NCBI GenBank assembly: GCA_964456185.1
Contig: CAYVZZ010000050.1
Span: 1 to 16,735 of the forward strand
Length of the DNA stretch: 16,735 nt
Direction: 5' to 3'
From: CAYVZZ01 sp964456185
GTDB taxonomy: Bacteria; Pseudomonadota; Gammaproteobacteria; Pseudomonadales; Alcanivoracaceae
Below the pieces are notes generated by a model. It had not been told where the DNA came from, did no database searches, and worked only from the letters and a program-made list of their open reading frames with translations. The translations under genes were made by a program, and so were the position numbers. How positions within the stretch are numbered: position 1 is the first letter of the stretch; each line of letters begins with the position of its first letter. Positions 1-7,950 of the stretch are shown piece after piece.

Positions 1-610
1 TTGGTTGCTGTTGGCTGGTTTGGTTGGTGCTTTCCTGACACCAATTTACACCTTCCGTATGATTTTCCTGACCTTCCACGGCAAGGCCAAAACAGAGGCA
101 CATCGTGGACACGGTGTCACCTTCTGGTTCCCGCTGGTGGTATTGGCTGTGTTGTCCACCTTTGTCGGTGCCAAACTGTTCCACCTGCCGTTAGCTGGTG
201 TGCTCCCACTCGATCCGGCGGCCGGCATTGAAGAAGGCAAACATTCACTTGAAGCCGTGTCCGGTGGCCTGGCTATCATTGGCATTCTGATTGCCGCAGC
301 ACTCTATCTTGGCAAACGCCGTTTCATCACCGCCGCCATGAAATTCAAGCCCTTCCAATGGATTCGTACCTGGTGGCTAAACGCCTGCGGTTTCGATTGG
401 CTTTACAACGGCCTCATTGCCAACCCTTATGCGTTCCTGGCACGTATCAACCGCAACGATATTGTTGATTACGTTGCTGGCATCGTACCGGGTACGGCAC
501 GCTGGGCAAACGGCCTAATGGCCAGAGCCGAAAACGGCAATATACGTTGGTATGCCGGCAGCATGGGTTTGGGTGCTGCTGCCGTGCTCATCGTTCTATT
601 TATGGTTTAA
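1..610 (+). CDS. nuoL: NADH-quinone oxidoreductase subunit L (3' part)
   Basis: This is the last third or so of NuoL, the antiporter-like proton-pumping subunit at the far end of the complex I membrane arm. The gene runs in from the left; the reading frame begins at base 2 (Trp-Leu-Leu-Leu), so no start is visible and the start codon seen in the fragment is internal. The fragment has a hydrophobic helix followed by a TFRMIFLTFHG-type segment typical of NuoL. A later stretch reads FDWLYNGLIANPY, and the end is ENGNIRWYAGSMGLGAAAVL, which corresponds to the lateral helix and final anchoring helix of E. coli NuoL. nuoM starts 21 bases downstream, the usual nuoLMN order. Identity is secure from the sequence and the neighbours; only completeness is unknown. 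Confidence 0.96.
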   Translation, partial: WLLLAGLVGAFLTPIYTFRMIFLTFHGKAKTEAHRGHGVTFWFPLVVLAVLSTFVGAKLFHLPLAGVLPLDPAAGIEEGKHSLEAVSGGLAIIGILIAAALYLGKRRFITAAMKFKPFQWIRTWWLNACGFDWLYNGLIANPYAFLARINRNDIVDYVAGIVPGTARWANGLMARAENGNIRWYAGSMGLGAAAVLIVLFMV

Positions 611-631
611 TCTGCAAGAGAGACAGTTTAC

Positions 632-2161
632 ATGCTACTGCCCTGGCTCATATTAGTTCCATTTATCGGCGGCCTGCTTTGCTGGCAAAGCGAGCGCTTT
701 GGTCGCTCGGCACCGCGTTGGATTGGCTTCCTGAGCATGTTCATCATGTTCTTAATGTCCATTTACATCTGGGTAACCGGTGATTTCTCTCTATCCAACG
801 TTGGCAGTGCCACACCGGAATGGAGCAGCGAATTCCAAATCCCCTGGATGCCCAGCTTTGGCATTAGCATCCACTTGGCGCTTGATGGCTTCTCACTACT
901 GCTAATCGCCCTAACCGGCCTAATTGGCAGCATGGCGGTGCTTTGTGCCTGGCGTGAAATTACCGACCACATCGGCTTCTTTTATCTCAACCTCATGTGG
1001 AGCTTGAGCGGCGTTATTGGCGTTTTCCTCGCCGTGGATATGTTCCTGTTCTTCTATTTCTGGGAATTCATGCTGATTCCCACCTACTTCCTGATTGCCT
1101 TGTGGGGGCACAACCCACCAACCGGCAAAGGCCGTATTCATGCAGCAATCAAGTTCCTGATTTATACGCAAACCAGCGGCCTACTTCTTTTATTTGCTAT
1201 TTTTGGTTTGGTTTTCGTCCACTATGAGGCAACTGGCGTATTAAGCTTCGATTATGAAGTGCTATTGGGCACCACCATGTCGCCCATGGTCGAATGGATC
1301 TTGATGTTAGGCTTCTTTGTCTCTTTCGCAGTGAAGTTGCCTATCGTGCCGCTGCATTCCTGGCTTCCCAGCGCGCACTCCTTGGCACCGACTGCTGGTA
1401 GTGTTGACTTGGCAGGTTTGCTGTTGAAAGTTGCCGGTTACGGCATGATTCGCTTTCTGCTGCCCTACTTCCCCAATGCCGCACATGATTTTGCGCCCAT
1501 TGCCATGTTCTTGGGGCTGCTCACCATTTTCTACGGTGCCAAGCTGGCCTTCTCCCAGTTCGATATCAAACGCTTGGTGGCCTATACCAGTGTGTCGCAC
1601 ATGGGTTTTGTGTTGATTGCCATCTTCGCTGGTACGCAACTGGCGCTGCAAGGTGCCATCGTGCAGATGATTGCACACGGTATTTCAGCCTCTGCCCTGT
1701 TCATTCTTTGTGGTCAGATTTACGAACGACTACACACCCGTGACATGCGCAAGATGAGTGGCTTGTGGACGCGCTTCCCCAAACTGCCACCCATGTTGCT
1801 ATTTTTTGCCATCGCCTCAACTGGCCTGCCCAGCATGGGTAACTTTGTCGGCGAATTCATGATCTTGCTGGGCACCTATGAACAGCATCCGATTGTGGCG
1901 GCACTGGCCACAGGCGGCCTCATCGTGGCGGCAGTTTACGGCATGATTCTGATACAACGCAGCATGCATGGCCCGGTTGTCGGAGAAGAGAAACTTCGTG
2001 GGATGACCAGCCGCGAATTTGGCATGGTGTTAATTCTCGCCATTGTTCTGCTGTGGATTGGTCTTTTCCCACAGACCATTCTGGATACCTCATCTGGCTC
2101 TATGAGCTGGGTGGAAAATAGTTATTTCGGCGTCTTGTCGCAAACACCTGTCGATTTGTAG
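632..2161 (+). CDS. nuoM: NADH-quinone oxidoreductase subunit M
   Basis: NuoM is one of three Mrp-antiporter-like proton-pumping subunits in the inner-membrane arm of complex I. The protein has 509 residues, the same length as E. coli NuoM, and is hydrophobic throughout (14 helices expected for the family). The key charged residues of the proton channel are in place: Glu145 in WEFMLIPTYF, Lys235 in FAVKLPIVPLHSWLP, Lys266 in AGLLLKVAGYG, and His323 in YTSVSHMGFVLIA. They sit one residue beyond the E. coli numbering. A purine-rich AGAGAG lies upstream of the ATG as a plausible ribosome site. The stop codon overlaps the ribosome-binding region of nuoN, which suggests coupled translation. Nothing looks damaged. 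Confidence 0.98.
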   Translation: MLLPWLILVPFIGGLLCWQSERFGRSAPRWIGFLSMFIMFLMSIYIWVTGDFSLSNVGSATPEWSSEFQIPWMPSFGISIHLALDGFSLLLIALTGLIGSMAVLCAWREITDHIGFFYLNLMWSLSGVIGVFLAVDMFLFFYFWEFMLIPTYFLIALWGHNPPTGKGRIHAAIKFLIYTQTSGLLLLFAIFGLVFVHYEATGVLSFDYEVLLGTTMSPMVEWILMLGFFVSFAVKLPIVPLHSWLPSAHSLAPTAGSVDLAGLLLKVAGYGMIRFLLPYFPNAAHDFAPIAMFLGLLTIFYGAKLAFSQFDIKRLVAYTSVSHMGFVLIAIFAGTQLALQGAIVQMIAHGISASALFILCGQIYERLHTRDMRKMSGLWTRFPKLPPMLLFFAIASTGLPSMGNFVGEFMILLGTYEQHPIVAALATGGLIVAAVYGMILIQRSMHGPVVGEEKLRGMTSREFGMVLILAIVLLWIGLFPQTILDTSSGSMSWVENSYFGVLSQTPVDL

Positions 2162-2162
2162 G

Positions 2163-3632
2163 ATGACCATGACTGTGAACGCAAACCTTATTCAAAGCTT
2201 ATTGGCCATGCTGCCGCTTCTTATCGTCAGCGCGACGGCTGTCGTCGTGATGCTTTCCATCGCTTTTGCGCGTAATCACTGGTGGAATGCCACGGTAACT
2301 GTTGTCGGCCTTAATCTGGCATTAATTTCGCTTATCTTCACTGTCACGGCGATTCCCCGTGAAGTTACCCCCATGCTCATGATTGATGGCTATGCCGCCT
2401 TTTATATGGGCTTTGTATTGGTGACTGCTTTGGCCTGCGCGACACTGCTGCATGCCTATATGGAAGACTTCGACCGCAACCGCGAAGAAGTGTATTTGCT
2501 GTTAGTGCTCTCCGCATTGGGCGGCATGGTGCTCGCCTGTGCCCAGCACATGGCCAGCTTCTTTATCGGTTTGGAACTATTGTCGGTACCGATTTACGGC
2601 ATGATTGCCTACACCTTTACTAACCGTCATGCGTTGGAAGGCGGCATTAAGTACACCATCTTGTCTGGCGTCGCTTCGGCCTTTTTGCTGTTCGGCATGG
2701 CGTTGGTTTATGCCCATACCGGCAACCTGGGCTTTAATGAAATCAGCCAGGCGCTGGGTGAGATTTCGCTACAACAACCTCTGCTGTTGGCGGGTAGCGT
2801 AATGATTATGGTTGCTATAGCGTTCAAACTATCCATGGTGCCCTTCCACCTCTGGACGCCGGACGTCTATCAAGGTGCCCCATCGCCGGTAGCTGCCTAC
2901 TTGTCCACCGGCAGTAAAGTGGCTGGTTTTGCCGTATTGATGCGCTTCCTGTTGGTTGCCGACGCACAAGCTCAGCCAATGATTGAAAACATCATCATTG
3001 CCATGGCCTTTGTGTCCATGCTGGGTGGCAGCTTCCTTGCCTTGCTGCAAAGCAATATCAAGCGTCTGTTGGCTTACTCAGCTATCGCCCACATGGGCTA
3101 TGTCTTGCTTGGCATCGCAGCCGGTACACAATTGGAAAGCGAAACGGTACTCTTCTATTTGATTACCTATGTCACATCTACACTGGCCGCTTTTGGTGTG
3201 GTGGCGCTGATGTCCACCGCTGGCAAAAATGGCGATACCGAATCGTTACATAGCTATCGAGGCCTTTTCTGGCGTCGTCCTTATCTTACCGCCATCATGA
3301 CAGTGAGCATGCTGTCATTAGCGGGCATTCCCTTAACTGCCGGCTTTATTGGCAAATTCTATATTGTCTGGGGTGGTGTAGACGCCGACTTGTGGTGGCT
3401 ACTGGGTGCCCTCTTCTTCAGCACCGGTATGGGCTTGTTTTACTACTTCCGCGTCATTGTCACCATGTACATGCGCGAACCCGGTATGGTGCAGCATGAT
3501 GCCGAATACAACTGGGGGCAACGTGCTGGCGGTCTCGCTATGCTGGGACTGACGGGACTCACCTTGCTAATTGGTATCTGGCCCGAGCCCTTCATTCAGG
3601 TTGTGCGCGCTTCCGGTATTGCTGGGCTCTAA
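2163..3632 (+). CDS. nuoN: NADH-quinone oxidoreductase subunit N
   Basis: NuoN is the third antiporter-like subunit of the complex I membrane arm and closes the nuo operon. The protein has 489 residues from the first ATG, against 485 in E. coli. The proton-channel residues are present: Glu138 in GLELLSVPIYG, Lys222 in AFKLSMVPFHLWTPD and Lys252 in STGSKVAGF. The start is ambiguous. The ATG at 2163 lies one base after the nuoM stop, with AGG directly against it. The in-frame ATG at 2169 has AGGA (2160-2163) five bases upstream, a better ribosome-site spacing, and would give a 487-residue protein. Either start implies coupling to nuoM. A strong terminator follows the stop. Confidence 0.97.
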   Translation: MTMTVNANLIQSLLAMLPLLIVSATAVVVMLSIAFARNHWWNATVTVVGLNLALISLIFTVTAIPREVTPMLMIDGYAAFYMGFVLVTALACATLLHAYMEDFDRNREEVYLLLVLSALGGMVLACAQHMASFFIGLELLSVPIYGMIAYTFTNRHALEGGIKYTILSGVASAFLLFGMALVYAHTGNLGFNEISQALGEISLQQPLLLAGSVMIMVAIAFKLSMVPFHLWTPDVYQGAPSPVAAYLSTGSKVAGFAVLMRFLLVADAQAQPMIENIIIAMAFVSMLGGSFLALLQSNIKRLLAYSAIAHMGYVLLGIAAGTQLESETVLFYLITYVTSTLAAFGVVALMSTAGKNGDTESLHSYRGLFWRRPYLTAIMTVSMLSLAGIPLTAGFIGKFYIVWGGVDADLWWLLGALFFSTGMGLFYYFRVIVTMYMREPGMVQHDAEYNWGQRAGGLAMLGLTGLTLLIGIWPEPFIQVVRASGIAGL

Positions 3633-3650
3633 TACAAAGACAGCATCACC

Positions 3651-3690
3651 AAAAATCCCGTCTTTGCTTAAGCAAAGGCGGGATTTTTTT
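3651..3690 (+). terminator. Rho-independent terminator of the nuo operon
   Basis: There is a 17-base-pair stem (3651-3667 with 3672-3688) around a TTAA loop. The core is ATCCCG.CTTTGC pairing with GCAAAG.CGGGAT, with a single G·U pair, and a run of seven T ends the structure. It lies 18 bases after the nuoN stop. The A-rich left flank means the hairpin also reads as a terminator on the minus strand, so it could back up the ppsA terminator. Confidence 0.93.
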
Positions 3691-3754
3691 ATGCACCAGA
3701 CTCAGCTCTCTATCTACCTCATGAAAAGCACGGGCAGCTAAAACAAACAGACAC

Positions 3755-3789
3755 AAAAAAGCCCCAGCAAGTTTTATTTGCCAGGGCTT
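3755..3789 (-). terminator. Rho-independent terminator of ppsA
   Basis: Read on the minus strand, AAGCCCTGGCAA (3789-3778) pairs with TTGCTGGGGCTT (3770-3759) over 12 positions, two of them G·U wobbles. The loop is 7 bases and T6 follows (3760-3755). It begins about 20 bases after the ppsA stop. The downstream arm can instead pair perfectly over seven bases (3762-3768) with 3798-3804, just past the stop codon, so an alternative fold exists. Confidence 0.88.
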
Positions 3790-3808
3790 CCTTTAAAGCT
3801 GGGGACTA

Positions 3809-6181
3809 TTAGATCCCGTGCTTCTCGGCCAAAAAGAACCAGGTTTCCATTACCGAGTCGGGGTTAAGCGACACGCTGGAAATACCGCGTTCCATCAACC
3901 ATTTGGCCAGATCAGGATGATCGCTCGGGCCTTGGCCACAAATACCAATGTATTTATCGGCTTTCACGCAAGCGTCAATAGCCATACCCAACAGGGCTTT
4001 AACCGCCGGGTCACGCTCGTCAAACAAATGGCTTACGATACCGGAGTCGCGATCCAAACCTAACGTCAACTGAGTCAAGTCGTTCGAGCCGATGGAGAAA
4101 CCATCGAAGTACTCGAGGTATTGGTCAGCCAACAAGGCATTGGTTGGCAGCTCACACATCATGATGACGCGCAGGCCGTTTTCACCACGCTTGAGACCAT
4201 TTTGAGCCAGCAAGTCGATGGTTTGACTAGCTACGTCCAGGGTGCGAACAAACGGCACCATGACTTCAACGTTGGTAAGCCCCATGACATCACGCACTCT
4301 CTTCAGCGCACGACATTCCAGCTCGAAGCAATCACGGAAATCATCACTCACATAACGAGAAGCGCCACGGAAGCCCAGCATTGGGTTTTCTTCTTCCGGC
4401 TCGTACAACTTACCGCCAATGAGGTTGGCGTATTCGTTGGATTTGAAGTCGGAAAGACGAACGATAACCTTCTCGGGATAGCAAGCAGCAGCCAAAGTAG
4501 AGATGCCTTCAACCAGCTTCTCGACATAAAACTCAACTGGGTCGCTATAACCACGGATACGCTGATCAATCGTAGCGCGCAAATCGTCAGGCAGGCTGTC
4601 ATAGTTGAGCAGTGCCTTCGGGTGTACACCGATCATGCGGTTGATAATGAATTCGAGACGCGCAAGACCAATACCTTGATTAGGCAGGCCGGCGAAATCG
4701 AAAGCACGATCAGGGTTACCCACGTTCATCATGATCTTGAACGGTAGCTCTGGCATGGATTCGATGGAGTTACGCTGAATATCGAAGTCCAACTTGCCTT
4801 CGTAAATATTACCTGTATCCCCTTCGGCACAGCTGGCAGTCACTTCTTGACCGTCTTTCAGCTGTTCGGTGGCGTCACCACAGCCCACGATGGCCGGCAC
4901 ACCCAATTCACGGGCGATAATAGCGGCGTGACAAGTACGGCCACCACGATTAGTCACAATGGCAGCAGCGCGCTTCATGACAGGTTCCCAATCTGGGTCA
5001 GTCATGTCAGTCACCAGCACATCACCAGGCTGTACTTTGTCCATTTCGTCAATATTAGTGACGATGCGAACCGCGCCTGCGCCAATGCGCTGACCAATAG
5101 CGCGGCCTTCAACCAGCACCTTGCCGGTTTGCTTGAGCAGGTAACGCTCCATCACAGAAGCATCGCTACGGCTTTTCACGGTTTCAGGGCGCGCCTGAAC
5201 GATGTACAGCTTGCCGTCGTCACCATCCAGTGCCCACTCCATGTCCATCGGGCACTCATAGTGCTTCTCGATTTCAATGGCCTGACGTGCCAAGCTTTCA
5301 ACCTGCTCGTCGGTTAAGCAGAATACCTGTTGCTCGGCTTCATCAACCGGCTGGATTTTTACCGATTTACCGGCACTGGCTTCTTCGCCGTAGACCATCT
5401 TCTCGTGCTTGCTGCCCAAGTTGCGACGCAGCACAGCCGGACGGCCTTCTACCAAGGTATTCTTGTGAACATAAAATTCATCAGGGTTTACAGCACCCTG
5501 CACGACCATTTCACCTAGGCCATAAGAGGCGGTAATGAACACCACATCACGGAAACCGGATTCGGTGTCCAACGAGAACATGACGCCAGCCGCACCCGTT
5601 TCTGAACGTACCATGCGCTGAATACCTGCTGACAAGGCAACCAATGAATGGTCAAAGCCTTGGTGCACGCGGTAGCTGATAGCACGGTCGTTAAATAGTG
5701 ATGCAAATACTTCGCGAATAGCGACCAAGACATTGTCAACACCGCGAATATTCAGGAAGGTTTCTTGCTGACCCGCAAAGGAGGCATCAGGCAAGTCTTC
5801 GGCGGTAGCAGAAGAACGCACGGCAACAGCCAGTTCTTCGTTACCATCACATAATTCGGCAAATGCCTTGCGTACGCCTTCTTCAAGCGCGGGCTGTAAA
5901 GGGGCTTCAATGATCCATTGACGGATTTGCTTGCCGACGCGTGCCAACTCGTTGACGTCATCAACGTCGAGTTTGGACAGGGCATCATTGATTCGGTTAG
6001 TCAGGTCGTTGTGGGCAAGAAACTCGCGATACGCTTCTGCGGTGGTGGCAAAGCCACCAGGCACGGACACACCGGCTGCCGACAGGTTGCTGATCATTTC
6101 GCCGAGCGAGGCATTTTTACCGCCTACGGTTTCGACATCGTTTTTTCCCAGGTTTTCAAACCAAGCTACATATTCCGCCAA
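3809..6181 (-). CDS. ppsA: Phosphoenolpyruvate synthase
   Basis: PpsA converts pyruvate and ATP to PEP, AMP and phosphate, the entry to gluconeogenesis from three-carbon compounds. The protein has 790 residues (E. coli 792). The N-terminal ATP-grasp nucleotide-binding domain (about 15-335) includes GGKNASLGEM near residue 20 and AVRSSATAEDLPDASFAGQQ at about 120-139. The swivelling phosphohistidine domain contains TNRGGRTCHAA, with the catalytic His418 and, two residues before it, Thr416, the site PpsR phosphorylates in the family. The C-terminal PEP/pyruvate barrel ends in GICGQGPSD with the expected catalytic Cys748. The start is a TTG: its N-terminus MAEYVAWFENLG lines up with Pseudomonas PpsA, and a strong AGGGAG site (6189-6194) lies 7 bases upstream. 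The gene diverges from ppsR and has its own terminator. Confidence 0.97.
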   Translation of the reverse strand: MAEYVAWFENLGKNDVETVGGKNASLGEMISNLSAAGVSVPGGFATTAEAYREFLAHNDLTNRINDALSKLDVDDVNELARVGKQIRQWIIEAPLQPALEEGVRKAFAELCDGNEELAVAVRSSATAEDLPDASFAGQQETFLNIRGVDNVLVAIREVFASLFNDRAISYRVHQGFDHSLVALSAGIQRMVRSETGAAGVMFSLDTESGFRDVVFITASYGLGEMVVQGAVNPDEFYVHKNTLVEGRPAVLRRNLGSKHEKMVYGEEASAGKSVKIQPVDEAEQQVFCLTDEQVESLARQAIEIEKHYECPMDMEWALDGDDGKLYIVQARPETVKSRSDASVMERYLLKQTGKVLVEGRAIGQRIGAGAVRIVTNIDEMDKVQPGDVLVTDMTDPDWEPVMKRAAAIVTNRGGRTCHAAIIARELGVPAIVGCGDATEQLKDGQEVTASCAEGDTGNIYEGKLDFDIQRNSIESMPELPFKIMMNVGNPDRAFDFAGLPNQGIGLARLEFIINRMIGVHPKALLNYDSLPDDLRATIDQRIRGYSDPVEFYVEKLVEGISTLAAACYPEKVIVRLSDFKSNEYANLIGGKLYEPEEENPMLGFRGASRYVSDDFRDCFELECRALKRVRDVMGLTNVEVMVPFVRTLDVASQTIDLLAQNGLKRGENGLRVIMMCELPTNALLADQYLEYFDGFSIGSNDLTQLTLGLDRDSGIVSHLFDERDPAVKALLGMAIDACVKADKYIGICGQGPSDHPDLAKWLMERGISSVSLNPDSVMETWFFLAEKHGI

Positions 6182-6221
6182 GGTTGCACTCCCTTTGTAT
6201 CCGGAAAGATCGTGGTGACGT

Positions 6222-6264
6222 ATTTAAGAAGATTCGCAAAACACCCTAATTCGATCTACGTCAA
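6222..6264 (-). promoter_or_regulatory. Candidate ppsA promoter with an FNR/ANR-like box
   Basis: The 256-base gap between ppsA and ppsR must hold both divergent promoters. At 6251-6264 the plus strand reads TCGATCTACGTCAA, which matches 8 of the 10 defined positions of the FNR/ANR box (TTGAT-N4-ATCAA). On the minus strand a TTAAAT -10-like hexamer lies at 6227-6222 with no good -35. That would put the transcript start near 6215 and the box centre near -42, the class II activator position. The hexamer CGTCAA recurs at 6271-6276. The geometry is suggestive, but the box is imperfect and the assignment is inference. I could not place a convincing ppsR promoter; the best is TATAGA around 6292, with a weak -35. 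Confidence 0.35.
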
Positions 6265-6437
6265 ACAGGCCGTCAAGCACCCACTCATAAATATAGAGTA
6301 TGGCGCGCGCATTTTGCGGGATTTACCACTATTTTTCCACTCTTTTGCCCTGAAAAGCCTCCAATCGTTAACAAAAATCGACTTAACCGCCGCTTCATGC
6401 TTGAATGGCGCCTTTCCAACCAACATAGGGAGCCCAT

Positions 6438-7256
6438 ATGGAGCGTAGTGTTTTCTTTGTATCCGACGGCACCGGCATTACAGCCGAAACCTTGGGGCAT
6501 TCCATCTTGGCACAATTTAATAGTGTTGATTGGCACCAGCACACCCTCCCCTTTATTCAAAATGCAGACGATGCACGCGTCGCCGTCGACAACATTAACC
6601 AGCAAGCCATCGAGGACGGTGATAAACCGGTGGTCTTTTCCACGCTGGTCAGCGCCGAGCTACGTGCCATTATCGCCACCTGCAATGCGCTGGTGCTGGA
6701 TATGTTTTCCGTGTTTCTCGACCCGCTGGAACAATCATTAGGCATCCGTTCTACCCATCAGATTGGCCAAACTCATGCCATTCGCGACCAACAGGCCTAC
6801 CACGTACGCATCGAGGCGGTGCATTTTGCCTTGGACAACGACGACGGCGCCCGCACCCGTCATTACGATAAAGCGGACATTATCTTAATTGGACTATCAC
6901 GCAGCGGTAAAACGCCCACCAGCCTGTACCTGGCATTGCAATTTGGGCTACGCGCAGCCAACTACCCTTTAACCGAAGACGACTTTGACGATCCAAACCT
7001 GCCCGAATGCCTCATGGATTATAAAGACAAGCTGTTTGGCTTAACGCTGGATGCCAGTCGTCTACGTAATATTCGTAAAGAGCGCCGTGCCAACAGCCGC
7101 TATGCGTCCATGCGCCAGGTGGAAAACGAAATCCGCGGTATCGATGCCATTTTGACGCGCTATAACATCCCGCATCTCAATGCGACCGATTTATCCATCG
7201 AAGAAATTTCCACACGTATCATGGCCATTACCGGCCTGAAGCGCCGTTTGCAGTAA
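6438..7256 (+). CDS. ppsR: PEP synthase regulatory protein (kinase/pyrophosphorylase)
   Basis: PpsR (DUF299 family, YdiA in E. coli) is a cytoplasmic bifunctional enzyme. It inactivates PEP synthase by ADP-dependent phosphorylation of a threonine next to the catalytic histidine, and restores it by phosphate-dependent removal that releases pyrophosphate. The protein has 272 residues, close to the E. coli 277. The family N-terminus VFFVSDGTGITAETLGHSIL is present. A P-loop GLSRSGKT spans 152-159 and is followed by PTSLYLA. The segment ERRANSRYAS (216-224) is another strongly conserved stretch. The start has AGGGAG (6427-6432) five bases upstream. It diverges from its target gene ppsA, the usual arrangement. 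thrH follows 67 bases later with no terminator visible, so read-through is likely. Confidence 0.96.
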   Translation: MERSVFFVSDGTGITAETLGHSILAQFNSVDWHQHTLPFIQNADDARVAVDNINQQAIEDGDKPVVFSTLVSAELRAIIATCNALVLDMFSVFLDPLEQSLGIRSTHQIGQTHAIRDQQAYHVRIEAVHFALDNDDGARTRHYDKADIILIGLSRSGKTPTSLYLALQFGLRAANYPLTEDDFDDPNLPECLMDYKDKLFGLTLDASRLRNIRKERRANSRYASMRQVENEIRGIDAILTRYNIPHLNATDLSIEEISTRIMAITGLKRRLQ

Positions 7257-7323
7257 CACCAATTGCTTTTGACACCACAAACTTCTACAGTCGCCATCTT
7301 AATTCACACAGTCGGGGAACACC

Positions 7324-7941
7324 ATGGATTTGCTTTGTCTTGACCTTGAAGGGGTATTGATCCCGGAAATCTGGATCAACTTTGCCGAGCGCACCGGCAT
7401 TGATGAACTGCGTGCTACCACACGCGATATTCCCGACTATGATGTGCTGATGAAGCAACGCTTACGTTTGCTGGACGAAAACAACCTGCGCTTGGATGAC
7501 ATCCAGCAAGTCATCGATGGCTTGTCACCACTCCCTGGCGCAGCCGATTTTGTTAACTGGGCGCGCGAACATTTTCAGGTGGTTATTTTATCAGATACTT
7601 TTTACGAGTTTGCCCAGCCACTCATGCGCCAACTCGGCTACCCCACCATTCTTTGCCACAAGCTCGTCGTAGATGATGATGGCCGCATTACAGACTACAA
7701 ACTCCGTCAAGAAGACCCCAAGCGGAAGTCCGTGCAGGCATTTCACGGCCTGAATTACCGCATCTTGGCGGCAGGTGATTCGTACAACGACACCACCATG
7801 CTGGCCGAAGCCGACGCCGGCATCCTTTTCCATGCGCCGCAAAATGTCATTGACGAATTCCCACAGTTCCCGGCAGTGCACAATTACGACGACCTGCGCA
7901 CCACCCTGCTGGATTGTCAAAAAGCCTGGTCAGAAAAGTAA
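7324..7941 (+). CDS. thrH: ThrH: phosphoserine phosphatase / homoserine phosphotransferase
   Basis: This is a HAD-superfamily enzyme of 205 residues, the length of Pseudomonas aeruginosa ThrH, which dephosphorylates phosphoserine and can move the phosphate to homoserine. Motif I is LDLEGVLIPEIW: Asp7 is the nucleophile, and the second acidic position is Glu9 rather than the Asp usual in SerB, a ThrH hallmark. Motif II is ILSDTFYEF, the motif III lysine lies in EDPKRKSV, and motif IV is AAGDSYNDTTML. The start has GGGGA (7314-7318) five bases before it. The gene follows ppsR on the same strand and runs head-on into cysB, with the two stop codons 3 bases apart. Ordinary SerB is less likely given the length and the DxE motif. 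Confidence 0.94.
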   Translation: MDLLCLDLEGVLIPEIWINFAERTGIDELRATTRDIPDYDVLMKQRLRLLDENNLRLDDIQQVIDGLSPLPGAADFVNWAREHFQVVILSDTFYEFAQPLMRQLGYPTILCHKLVVDDDGRITDYKLRQEDPKRKSVQAFHGLNYRILAAGDSYNDTTMLAEADAGILFHAPQNVIDEFPQFPAVHNYDDLRTTLLDCQKAWSEK

Positions 7942-7950
7942 GCGTTACTT
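7936..7950. repeat. Short inverted repeat formed by two convergent stop codons
   Basis: AAGTAA-GCG-TTACTT is a perfect 6+6 base inverted repeat. The TAA of thrH (7939-7941) and the TAA of cysB (7945-7947 on the minus strand) are part of its two arms. The AT-rich stem is too weak to be a convincing terminator in either direction. Confidence 0.6.

Noticed and set aside
4121..4747. A 208-codon open frame on the plus strand opposite ppsA
   Set aside because: It lies wholly inside the well-supported ppsA gene, has no family resemblance that I can see, and is explained as an antisense shadow of biased codons.
7269..7274. A perfect TTGACA upstream of thrH
   Set aside because: No acceptable -10 lies 16-18 bases downstream (CGCCAT at 17), so I do not call a promoter here.
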